Source of the DNA: Ignavibacteriales bacterium CG12_big_fil_rev_8_21_14_0_65_30_8
GTDB taxonomy: Bacteria; Bacteroidota; Ignavibacteria; Ignavibacteriales; Ignavibacteriaceae
NCBI GenBank assembly: GCA_002783525.1
Contig: PFGS01000186.1
Span: 1,455 to 7,035, forward strand
Direction: 5' to 3'
Length of the DNA: 5,581 bases
This document shows, piece by piece, positions 1 to 5,015 of the stretch. Each line of letters begins with the position of its first letter. The stretch's first letter is position 1. Position numbers and translations under genes: made by a program. The notes under the pieces are model-generated. The model was not told where the DNA came from. It searched no databases and saw only the letters and a program-made list of their open reading frames with translations.

Positions 1-4
1 AGGA

Positions 5-316
5 ATGATTAAAGTGAGTGTGCTGTATCCTAATGGAGATGGCAAAACATTTGACATGGATTATTATTGCAATAAGCATGTACCTATGGTTGCAGGATTA
101 TTAGGCGACTCAGTGAAGGGTGCAACTGTTGAAAAAGGATTAAGAGGAGGTGCCCCTGACGCTCCAGTACCTTTCTTAGCAATGGGTAACTTGTACTTTG
201 ATACTATTCAAGCATTTGAAAATTCCTTTGGACCAAATGCGGATAAGATAATGGCAGACATTCCCAATTTTACGAATATTGAATCTGTTATTCAAATCAG
301 TAAGGTAATGATTTGA
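5..316 (+). CDS. EthD-family small protein
   Basis: This 103-residue protein looks like a member of the EthD family, small ferredoxin-like alpha/beta-barrel proteins that usually form dimers. The name comes from a gene linked to ethyl tert-butyl ether degradation; most members have no known reaction. The N-terminus (MIKVSVLYPN) is a first beta strand. It is followed by the family-typical helix start DMDYYCNKHVPMV (residues 18-30), with Y20, Y21 and H25. A GNLYFDTIQAFENSF segment (61-75) and a final strand (SVIQISKVMI) complete the fold. Length is normal for the family. The ATG at 5 is chosen because the family begins right at this strand. The bases AGGA lie directly against the ATG, so any ribosome-binding site is unusually close or lies outside the window. 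The frame is not closed upstream within the window. No substrate can be assigned. Confidence 0.85.
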   Translation: MIKVSVLYPNGDGKTFDMDYYCNKHVPMVAGLLGDSVKGATVEKGLRGGAPDAPVPFLAMGNLYFDTIQAFENSFGPNADKIMADIPNFTNIESVIQISKVMI

Positions 317-487
317 GTAATAATGGAACCAGTCCATAAGACTGAAAACATTTTGGACGATAGATAGCAAAGTATATTTTTATGTCCTTCTGATTAATGG
401 TTATGTACATTCTAAAAAAATGGTTCTCCTGAAGTAATTACTAATCCCTTTTCTTTTGAATCCTTTTAATTCTTTAAGCATTACACG

Positions 488-493
488 TATAAT
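488..493 (+). promoter_or_regulatory. Probable -10 box of the thioredoxin promoter
   Basis: A perfect TATAAT lies 28 bases upstream of the thioredoxin ATG. A TTTAAT at 465-470 with 17-base spacing is a poor -35 candidate. The predicted start near 500 gives a leader of about 22 bases that contains the ribosome-binding site. A 6-bp inverted repeat (ATAATT-AAAT-AATTAT, 489-504) overlaps the -10 box, but such repeats are common by chance in AT-rich DNA. Confidence 0.45.
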
Positions 494-511
494 TAAATAA
501 TTATTTTATAC

Positions 512-516
512 AGGAG
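512..516 (+). promoter_or_regulatory. Shine-Dalgarno site of thioredoxin
   Basis: AGGAG lies five bases before the ATG at 522. It is one of only two strong ribosome-binding sites in the window, the other being in front of the YbjQ gene. It fixes the thioredoxin start and fits high expression. Confidence 0.8.
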
Positions 517-521
517 AAAAA

Positions 522-884
522 ATGGCAGAACATTTAACCAAAGAAACTTTTTTAAAAAAGGTTTTTGATTATGAAAAAAACAAAGAATGGAAATTTGAAG
601 GTGAATTGCCTTGTGTTGTTGACTTTTGGGCACCTTGGTGCGCACCTTGTAAAATGGTAGGACCTATAATTGATGAACTTTCAGAAGAGTACAAGGGGAA
701 AGTAAATTTTTATAAAGTCAATACTGACGAAGAACAAGAACTTGGCGGAGCTTTCGGTATTAGAAGTATTCCATCATTATTATTTGTTCCAAAAGATGGA
801 AAAACTCAAATGGCAGCCGGCGCTTTACCAAAAGAAGCACTTAAAAAAGTTGTTGATGAGGAACTTTTCAGTTCGGCAGCCTAA
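522..884 (+). CDS. trxA: Thioredoxin with CAPC active site
   Basis: This is a cytoplasmic thioredoxin that reduces protein disulfides and is itself normally reduced by thioredoxin reductase. The 120-residue protein has the classic single-domain layout. VVDFWAPWCAPCK (residues 32-44) carries the redox pair C40 and C43, followed by a helix. IRSIPSLLFV (80-89) carries the cis-proline P84, and a final helix ends the protein. There is no signal peptide or membrane segment, so it should stay in the cytoplasm. The active site is CAPC rather than the usual CGPC; alanine after the first cysteine can shift redox potential or partner choice. The N-terminus is about ten residues longer than in minimal thioredoxins. 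The gene appears monocistronic, with its own promoter, a strong AGGAG site and a terminator just after it. Family assignment is secure; the trxA symbol assumes it is the main thioredoxin. Confidence 0.95.
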   Translation: MAEHLTKETFLKKVFDYEKNKEWKFEGELPCVVDFWAPWCAPCKMVGPIIDELSEEYKGKVNFYKVNTDEEQELGGAFGIRSIPSLLFVPKDGKTQMAAGALPKEALKKVVDEELFSSAA

Positions 885-901
885 ATCTTTCCAATTTTAT
901 T

Positions 902-939
902 AATCCCCTTTATAAATAATTATATCGGGGATTTTTATT
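902..939 (+). terminator. Intrinsic terminator after thioredoxin
   Basis: AATCCCC (902-908) pairs perfectly with GGGGATT (927-933). Inside it a second stem, TATAA (911-915) with TTATA (920-924), closes a four-base loop across a 2x2 internal loop. The T-rich stretch ATTTTTATTT follows the GC part of the stem. It lies 18 bases after the thioredoxin stop codon and separates that gene from the sigma-factor operon. Confidence 0.75.
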
Positions 940-976
940 TCCTTCCTATATAGATTCAAATATATTTTTTCTAAGT

Positions 977-1006
977 TTGAATAAAACATTCTTGCAAGTG
1001 TATAAT
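977..1006 (+). promoter_or_regulatory. Sigma-70-type promoter of the ECF sigma operon
   Basis: TTGAAT (977-982) and TATAAT (1001-1006) are separated by 18 bases, a good housekeeping promoter match. Transcription would begin near 1013, only about four bases before the ATG at 1017. No Shine-Dalgarno site precedes that ATG. A perfect 8-bp palindrome, CTTGCAAG (991-998), lies in the spacer and could be an operator. The typical ECF self-promoter pattern (AAC at -35, CGT at -10) is not evident, so self-activation is not supported by this sequence. Confidence 0.55.
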
Positions 1007-1016
1007 ATGCAGATAA

Positions 1017-1547
1017 ATGAGTAAATCTGATAAAAATGTTAATCTTTCAAATCCACAAAAATCTGATTTTGAAAATCTTGTTAAAATGAATATGAAAAAG
1101 GCATATTACATAGCTTTGGGGTTTTTAGGCTCTCACGATTTAGCTATGGATGCTTCGCAGGAAGCATTTATAAAAGCATACAAAAATTTCAATAAATTCG
1201 ACAAAAGTAAAAACTTCTTTACCTGGTATTATAAAATATTAAAAAATCATTGTTTGAATATTATAAGAAATATAAAAAATAAAAAAGAAGATAATTATAT
1301 TGAAATAAAAAATATTTCAGAAAACCCTTTAGATAATATTGAACAAAAAGAACAAATAAAACTTTTAGAAGATGCTTTGGAAAAATTAAGTTTTGAAAAA
1401 AGAGAAATAATTATACTTAAAGAATTTGAAGAAAAATCATATTTAGAAATAACCGAGCTGCTTAATATTCCTCTTGGTTCTGTAATGTCAAGATTATTTT
1501 ATGCAAGAAAGGAGCTGGGTAAAATTTTATTAAAAGAAATGATATGA
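1017..1547 (+). CDS. ECF-type RNA polymerase sigma factor
   Basis: This 176-residue protein is an extracytoplasmic-function sigma factor, which directs RNA polymerase to a small regulon when released from its inhibitor. Region 2 spans about residues 18-88. It includes DLAMDASQEAFIKAY (41-55), the segment that contacts the -10 element, and the FFTWYYKILKNHCLNIIRN helix (67-85). A lysine- and acid-rich linker (about 86-112) leads to region 4 (about 114-171). Region 4 holds the helix-turn-helix SYLEITELLNIPLGSVMSRL (141-160), which should read the -35 element. There is no sigma-1.1, region 3 or C-terminal extension, as expected for the ECF class. The ATG at 1017 is the only possible start that keeps all of region 2, because a stop codon lies directly upstream in frame. 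Its stop overlaps the next gene by ATGA. The ECF subgroup and target genes cannot be told from sequence alone. Confidence 0.93.
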   Translation: MSKSDKNVNLSNPQKSDFENLVKMNMKKAYYIALGFLGSHDLAMDASQEAFIKAYKNFNKFDKSKNFFTWYYKILKNHCLNIIRNIKNKKEDNYIEIKNISENPLDNIEQKEQIKLLEDALEKLSFEKREIIILKEFEEKSYLEITELLNIPLGSVMSRLFYARKELGKILLKEMI

Positions 1548-1987
1548 ATGATAGAACACTATACTTAATTGAAAAATATATAGACAACAGTTTAACAAAG
1601 GAAGAATCGGTTGAACTAGAAAAAATAATTAATAATTCACCTGAAATAAAAAAAGATATTGAAGAACAAAAAAAAGTAAGGGAGGTGTTATCTAAAATGA
1701 AACTTAAAGATCCCTCAAAAGAAGTATGGGACGGATATTGGCTGGACATATACAACAGACTTGAACGAGGTATTGCCTGGATTGCGATCTCATTAGGTCT
1801 ATTAGTTATTTTCGGTTACTCAAGCTATGAGTTTGTACAAAGCATAATAAAAGATACACATATGCCGCAGTTTGTAAAAATTTCTCTTGGTGTGTTTTTC
1901 TTCGGCCTGTTAGTTTTGATATGGTCGCTTCTTAGAGAAAAATTTAAAACTTCAAAAAATGATAATTATAAGGAGATACAAAGATGA
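1544..1987 (+). CDS. Putative membrane anti-sigma factor, zinc-free
   Basis: By position this is probably the inhibitor of the preceding sigma factor, but no named family is recognised. The 147-residue protein starts with a charged, helical cytoplasmic part (about 1-75) including LYLIEKYIDNSLTKEESVEL (6-25). This resembles the start of anti-sigma domains (a 'yl-dG-Ls-eE' pattern). It has no cysteine and lacks the HxxxCxxC zinc motif of the ZAS class. Two hydrophobic segments follow, about 77-99 (GIAWIAISLGLLVIFGYSS) and 111-130 (VKISLGVFFFGLLVLIWSLL). They are joined by a loop of roughly 11-15 residues and followed by a polar tail. Both ends would lie in the cytoplasm, leaving only the short loop outside. 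The ATG overlaps the sigma stop (ATGA), indicating translational coupling and matched dosage. It could instead be a two-helix membrane sensor that binds another partner. Confidence 0.65.
   Translation: MNDRTLYLIEKYIDNSLTKEESVELEKIINNSPEIKKDIEEQKKVREVLSKMKLKDPSKEVWDGYWLDIYNRLERGIAWIAISLGLLVIFGYSSYEFVQSIIKDTHMPQFVKISLGVFFFGLLVLIWSLLREKFKTSKNDNYKEIQR
1970..1975 (+). promoter_or_regulatory. Shine-Dalgarno site of the YbjQ-family gene
   Basis: AAGGAG lies inside the end of the preceding gene, eight bases before the ATG at 1984. It supports that start and suggests the third gene of the operon is translated at least as strongly as the two before it. Confidence 0.75.
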
Positions 1988-2298
1988 TTATTACTACATC
2001 ATCATCAATAGCAGGTAAAGAAATAAAAAAAACCTTCGGTATTGTAAGAGGCAATACAATAAGAGCAAGAAATATCGGAAAAGATATTTTAGCTTTGTTA
2101 AAAAATATAATCGGCGGTGAAATACAGGAATACACAAAGCTAATGGCTGAATCCAGAGAACAATCAATAGACAGAATGAAAGAAGAAGCCAAAGCTCTTG
2201 GTGCAAATGCAATTGTTGACTGCAGGTTTTCAACAAGTTATATAATGGCTAGTGCAGCAGAAATTTTAGCTTACGGTACTGCTGTTTATGTTGAGTAA
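1984..2298 (+). CDS. YbjQ/UPF0145 family protein
   Basis: This 104-residue protein belongs to the YbjQ family (UPF0145, often labelled putative heavy-metal-binding domain), whose members form small ring-like oligomers and whose real function is unknown. Family features are KKTFGIVRGNTIRARNIGKD (residues 15-34), a central helix TKLMAESREQSIDRMKEEAK (51-70), and the hallmark LGANAIVDCRFSTSYIM (72-88) followed by EILAYGTAVYVE. It has one cysteine (C80) and no histidine, so metal binding is not obvious here. It has no signal peptide or membrane segment. The ATG overlaps the stop of the membrane protein gene (ATGA) and is preceded by a strong AAGGAG. It is therefore the third translationally coupled gene of the sigma operon, and may be an effector or a modulator of the sigma/anti-sigma pair. 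Family call is firm; role is inference. Confidence 0.9.
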   Translation: MIITTSSSIAGKEIKKTFGIVRGNTIRARNIGKDILALLKNIIGGEIQEYTKLMAESREQSIDRMKEEAKALGANAIVDCRFSTSYIMASAAEILAYGTAVYVE

Positions 2299-2343
2299 TT
2301 TAACTGTCAATTCGTACTTAACACTTTATCTCTTCTATTCAGC

Positions 2344-2391
2344 GAATAAAATATTCTATCATAAAATGATATTGACTGTCAAAAATGACAG
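2344..2391. repeat. Three consecutive small inverted repeats in a convergent gap
   Basis: Three perfect inverted repeats follow one another between the converging YbjQ and dCMP deaminase genes: GAATA-AAA-TATTC (2344-2356), TATCAT-AAA-ATGATA (2357-2371) and CTGTCA-AAAA-TGACAG (2376-2391). Each has an all-A loop on this strand (all-T on the other). None is followed by a strong T run on either strand, so they are not textbook terminators, but they may act as a two-way weak transcription end or an RNA 3'-end stabiliser. The rest of the gap (2299-2343 and 2392-2450) shows no gene. Confidence 0.55.
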
Positions 2392-2450
2392 CTATTAAAA
2401 ACTTTGAAATGTGGTTTGATATAGCGTGAAAAAAATTAAAAAGAATAGTA

Positions 2451-2951
2451 TTATTTAGATTTTTCACTTTTTTGAGCTGAAATGTAATTCTTTAAATCAT
2501 ATTTAATTTCAGTATCTGGCATTTTCATTTTAACAATTTCTACTTTAGCATCTACATAAAATTTGGTTGCCAGTGTATCGTGAAAATCTGTAAAAACAAC
2601 AACTCTTTTAATTCCGGCGGCAATTAATGCTTTTGAACAGGTTGTGCAGGACATATTTGTAATGTAAGCAGTAGATCCTTTAATCGATACTCTGTGAACC
2701 GCTGCCTGAACCAAGGCATTAATTTCAGCGTGATTTGTTCTTACGCAGTGATTATCAACAATTAAACATCCAATATCTTCGCAATGTGGTTGGTGGGGAA
2801 GTGAGCCGTTATAACCAGTTGCCAAAACAAATCTGTCTTTAACCAAAACACATCCGCAATGCATTCTCGGGCAAGTTGAACGCTCGGATGCAAGCATAGC
2901 GAGTTTCAAAAAATACTCATCCCATTTTGGTCTGCTTTTTTCTTTACTCAA
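2451..2951 (-). CDS. dCMP deaminase (ComEB-type cytidine/deoxycytidylate deaminase)
   Basis: The 166-residue enzyme should convert dCMP to dUMP, the precursor for thymidylate synthesis, in the cytoplasm. It has the zinc-dependent deaminase fold. RPKWDEYFLKLAMLASERST (residues 7-26) is the family's N-terminal helix. CPRMHCGCVLVKDRFVLATG (27-46) is followed by YNGSLPHQPHC (47-57) and GC (61-62), the nucleotide- and structural-metal-binding region. The catalytic site is NHAEINAL (73-80), with H74 and E76, and the zinc ligands C102 and C105 (SCTTCSKALIAAGIKRVVV). The usual proline before the first of these cysteines is a serine. The start is TTG; no ATG precedes it before an in-frame stop, and the first internal ATG (residue 20) would delete the conserved N-terminal helix. 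There is no clear Shine-Dalgarno site. It follows the CNLC gene by 102 bases (105 including that gene's stop), so it may be transcribed on its own. The comEB symbol is withheld because competence is not implied. Confidence 0.9.
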   Translation of the reverse strand: MSKEKSRPKWDEYFLKLAMLASERSTCPRMHCGCVLVKDRFVLATGYNGSLPHQPHCEDIGCLIVDNHCVRTNHAEINALVQAAVHRVSIKGSTAYITNMSCTTCSKALIAAGIKRVVVFTDFHDTLATKFYVDAKVEIVKMKMPDTEIKYDLKNYISAQKSEKSK

Positions 2952-3053
2952 TATTAAACTTTAAATATTAATAAAACACTGACTGAATTTATAAAAAAAT
3001 TAAATTAACTCATATTTAAAATATCTTTTGCAAATTGTTTTTAACAAAAAAAT

Positions 3054-3425
3054 TTATAAGCAAGTTATTTCTTTATTAATTAATTCTTTTAAGTCATCAA
3101 TGTTTTTACAAGAATTTATATAAGGTGCTTTAATTAAAATTCTTATTGAATTATTTTCTTTTATCAATATTGCCGGCAGGTTTATTTTTGTAATATTATA
3201 TTTTTTTGACAGTTCATTTCTGTGTAGAAACTCCAGCTGATATTTAATGCTATGCAGGAATTCCTTCCACTCTTTTTTCATTCCGAATGAACTATGAGAA
3301 ATTGAGCAAAGATTGCAGCTGTATGTACTGGGTGAAAGTAATTTATGTGCACTATCAGTTAATTTATTAAAATATCCGCTATCTGCATTGTATACAAATA
3401 TTATAATAGGGCTATTATTTTTCAT
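3054..3425 (-). CDS. Uncharacterised small CNLC-motif protein
   Basis: No function is known for this protein of 123 residues (from the ATG at 3425). It resembles, from memory, a recurrent unnamed family in Bacteroidota-like genomes. Visible features are an N-terminal strand and turn PIIIFVYNADSGYFNKLTD (6-24), then STYSCNLCSISHSSFGMKKE (33-52) with a C37-x2-C40 pair, then KEWKEFLHSI (51-60). A second strand region follows (INLPAILI), with IRILI further on, and a C-terminal helix with DDLKELINKE. There is no signal peptide or membrane segment, so it is probably cytoplasmic. The CxxC pair could bind metal or cycle as a disulfide. The frame stays open up to a TTG at 3482, but the ATG is preferred because the extra 19 residues are hydrophobic and precede the natural first strand. 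It follows the DUF302 gene without a promoter gap, so the two probably share a transcript. Confidence 0.75.
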   Translation of the reverse strand: MKNNSPIIIFVYNADSGYFNKLTDSAHKLLSPSTYSCNLCSISHSSFGMKKEWKEFLHSIKYQLEFLHRNELSKKYNITKINLPAILIKENNSIRILIKAPYINSCKNIDDLKELINKEITCL

Positions 3426-3485
3426 ACTTTTTATTACAAAGAAATAGAAAATTGATGAAATAAAATGTCCTGTTAAATACAATTA

Positions 3486-3872
3486 CTATAAATTATCAAT
3501 AACTCCTCTAAGTTTTTCTCTTACTTCGTTTGCAATATTTCCCAAATCTTTGTTTTTTATTGCCTGCATAGAAGCTATTGGATCAACAGCAGAAATCTCT
3601 ACTTTTCCGTCTTCATTTTCCTGAATAATAACATTACAAGGTAGCATTGTGCCAATGTATTTTTCGCTTTGAAGCGCCTTGTGTGCATAACCTGGATTGC
3701 ATGCACCAAGTATTTTATATTTTCTAAAATCTACATCCAGCTTTTTCTTTAAAGTTGCCTGAACATCTATTTCGGTTAAAACACCAAACCCTTCTTTTTT
3801 TAATTCTTCAGTAACTTTATTGATTGCATTTTCAAAATCAAGTTCAACGGTTTTATTAAAATAGTAACTCAT
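3486..3872 (-). CDS. DUF302 family protein
   Basis: This 128-residue protein is a single DUF302 domain, an alpha/beta fold with no established biochemical role. Some members are fused or adjacent to redox and sulfur-handling genes. Family signatures are KKEGFGVLTEIDVQATLKKK (25-44), YKILGACNPGYAHKAL (52-67) and IGTMLPCNVIIQE (73-85). C58 and C79 sit in the conserved strands, and AVDPIASM (95-102) lies further on. Length matches the stand-alone family. No signal peptide is present. The ATG at 3872 is the only sensible start; no clear Shine-Dalgarno site precedes it, only an A-rich stretch. The stop is doubled in frame (TAG then TAA). It is the first gene of a likely two-gene unit with the CNLC protein, downstream of the copper-chaperone genes but separated from them by 123 bases. 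Confidence 0.9.
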   Translation of the reverse strand: MSYYFNKTVELDFENAINKVTEELKKEGFGVLTEIDVQATLKKKLDVDFRKYKILGACNPGYAHKALQSEKYIGTMLPCNVIIQENEDGKVEISAVDPIASMQAIKNKDLGNIANEVREKLRGVIDNL

Positions 3873-3900
3873 TTTTATTCTTTTTTTTTAAGGTTTGATC

Positions 3901-3929
3901 TTTATAATTTAAAAAAGATTAAGTGACGA
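3901..3929 (-). promoter_or_regulatory. Possible promoter of the DUF302 gene
   Basis: On the minus strand, TCGTCA (3929-3924) and TATAAA (3906-3901) are separated by 17 bases. The first matches the consensus -35 in four of six positions and the second matches the -10 in five of six. It would start transcription near 3894, about 22 bases before the ATG. AT-rich background makes this tentative. Confidence 0.3.
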
Positions 3930-3940
3930 AAAAAATAATT

Positions 3941-3981
3941 GTTATTGTGAATGCAGCGAAGTGGAATGAAGCAATCTCACA
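3941..3981. repeat. Dispersed intergenic repeat-like element
   Basis: The stretch from GTTATTGTGA (3941-3950) to GAAGCAATCTCACA (3968-3981) stands out from the AT-rich gap. It resembles, from memory, a short intergenic repeat found in many copies in several bacterial phyla, of the general form TCATTGCGAGGAGC...GAAGCAATCTC. The ends form a small inverted repeat, TGTGA (3946-3950) with TCACA (3977-3981). It lies between the PCu(A)C and DUF302 genes. Only one copy is seen in this window, so its repeat nature here is inferred. Confidence 0.5.
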
Positions 3982-3995
3982 CATTGTTCTTTACT

Positions 3996-4406
3996 TTATA
4001 ACTTAGTTACAGCTTTAATTTTAACAATTCCTTTCTGTTTAAAATACAATTCAAAATCTGCAGATGAGTTTTTTTTATAATCAGAATATAAATTCATAAC
4101 CATAACATGTAACCCGCCCGGTTTAAATTCTATTTTTGAGTTTGGTTTTACTACAACAAAATCAACCTGACGCATTCCCATCATTCCTTCTTTTTCAAAT
4201 GTTTCGTGTATTTGTACCATTCCGGCAATATCTGAATTAACAGAATAAAGAGTATCGGCTTGGTTTGTGTTATTTTCTATTGTAAAATAAAAAGCTGTGT
4301 TCATCCCTTTAACTGCGGGACGGAACCACTGGTTTGTTATTTTTAATTCCCCTGTTGTATTACAAGAAATTAATAATCCAAAAAAGATTAAAATTATTTT
4401 TTTCAT
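3996..4406 (-). CDS. PCu(A)C periplasmic copper chaperone lipoprotein
   Basis: This 136-residue protein is a PCu(A)C-type Cu(I) chaperone. With Sco it delivers copper to the CuA site of haem-copper cytochrome oxidase at the outer face of the inner membrane. The N-terminus is a lipoprotein signal: KK, a hydrophobic run, then the lipobox LISC with C15 as the lipidated cysteine. The copper site is complete. H67, M78, H100 and M102 fit the spacing H-X10-M-X21-H-X-M exactly, in QIHETF, GMMGMRQV and GGLHVMVMNL; M63, M75 and M76 add extra methionines nearby. The domain ends in the usual beta strands (FELYFKQKGIVKIKAVTKL). The gene starts two bases after the Sco stop with no separate ribosome-binding site, so it is co-transcribed and probably translationally coupled to it. 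Confidence in family and function is high. Confidence 0.93.
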   Translation of the reverse strand: MKKIILIFFGLLISCNTTGELKITNQWFRPAVKGMNTAFYFTIENNTNQADTLYSVNSDIAGMVQIHETFEKEGMMGMRQVDFVVVKPNSKIEFKPGGLHVMVMNLYSDYKKNSSADFELYFKQKGIVKIKAVTKL

Positions 4407-4408
4407 TT

Positions 4409-5011
4409 TTAGTTTATTTGTTTTATTGAATTTATAATTTCATTTTTGTTGGCATTACTGCCCTTAAAATTAATTCTTAGCCTGCCTTGTTTATCAATCA
4501 GACTAATTCTGTCTGTGTGAATAAAATAATACAATGTATCATTTTTAGGTGTGATCGTTGTATCCCCTGGTAATGCACGCACATTTACTTCATCCAATAA
4601 ATTGAAAACAGTTTTTTTATCTCCTGTTAAAAAATGCCAGTTGTTCAATTTTATTCCTCTTACTTCAGCATAATTTTTTAATACAGATGGTGAATCTCTT
4701 TCTGGATCAAAAGAAATTTCAACATACTCAACATCTGTAATTCCATCGTTATCAAGTTTGTTTTTTATTGAAATAATGTTGTGTGTTGTAAGGGGGCAAA
4801 TATCCGGGCAATTTGTATAAATATAAGAAAGTACAACTGTTTTGCCTTTTAAATCCTGAAGAAAATTAAACTTGGTGCTGTCTTGATCAATTAATTTATA
4901 ACTACTTTTGCCTAAGTCTTTAATTACAGGTATATCTTTTCCGCAACCGAAAAAGATAAATGCTATAATGATTGCAAAAGATAATTTTTTAAATCCCATT
5001 TTATTCAACAT
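4409..5011 (-). CDS. Sco1/SenC-family cytochrome oxidase copper assembly protein
   Basis: This 200-residue thioredoxin-fold protein binds copper and reduces or metallates the CuA site of cytochrome c oxidase subunit II. After a short basic N-terminus comes a hydrophobic signal (SFAIIIAFIFFGC) with a lipobox-like end at C23, so it is probably a membrane-anchored lipoprotein; phenylalanine at -3 is not the ideal lipobox residue. The copper ligands are present: C68 and C72 in TNCPDICPLTTHN (66-78), and H165 in YYFIHTDRISLID (161-173). The conserved SFDPERDSP (100-108) is also there. The start at 5011 is an ATG without a clear Shine-Dalgarno site; an ATG four codons on (4999) is equally possible and keeps the signal. 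It begins four bases after the MFS stop and ends two bases before the PCu(A)C start, the middle gene of a tight operon. Confidence 0.93.
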   Translation of the reverse strand: MLNKMGFKKLSFAIIIAFIFFGCGKDIPVIKDLGKSSYKLIDQDSTKFNFLQDLKGKTVVLSYIYTNCPDICPLTTHNIISIKNKLDNDGITDVEYVEISFDPERDSPSVLKNYAEVRGIKLNNWHFLTGDKKTVFNLLDEVNVRALPGDTTITPKNDTLYYFIHTDRISLIDKQGRLRINFKGSNANKNEIINSIKQIN

Positions 5012-5015
5012 TCAA

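Noticed and set aside
330..344. CAGTC-CATAA-GACTG hairpin after the EthD-like gene as a terminator
   Set aside because: The stem is only 5 bp and is followed by AAAACATTTT rather than a T run, so it is too weak to call.
317..521. Possible small gene in the 205-base gap before thioredoxin
   Set aside because: Short open frames exist, but none has a ribosome-binding site or recognisable protein; the only supported content is the promoter near 488-493.
1667..1676. A-run in the anti-sigma-like gene as a programmed frameshift site
   Set aside because: The frame is continuous and gives a sensible full-length protein; A-runs are common at this base composition.
1462..2236. Minus-strand open frames opposite the sigma, membrane and YbjQ genes
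   Set aside because: They are antisense shadows made by AT-rich codon use, with no domain and no ribosome-binding site.
3035..3047. TTGTT-TTT-AACAA hairpin after the CNLC gene as a terminator
   Set aside because: The stem is AT-only except for one pair, and on the transcribed minus strand no T run follows it.
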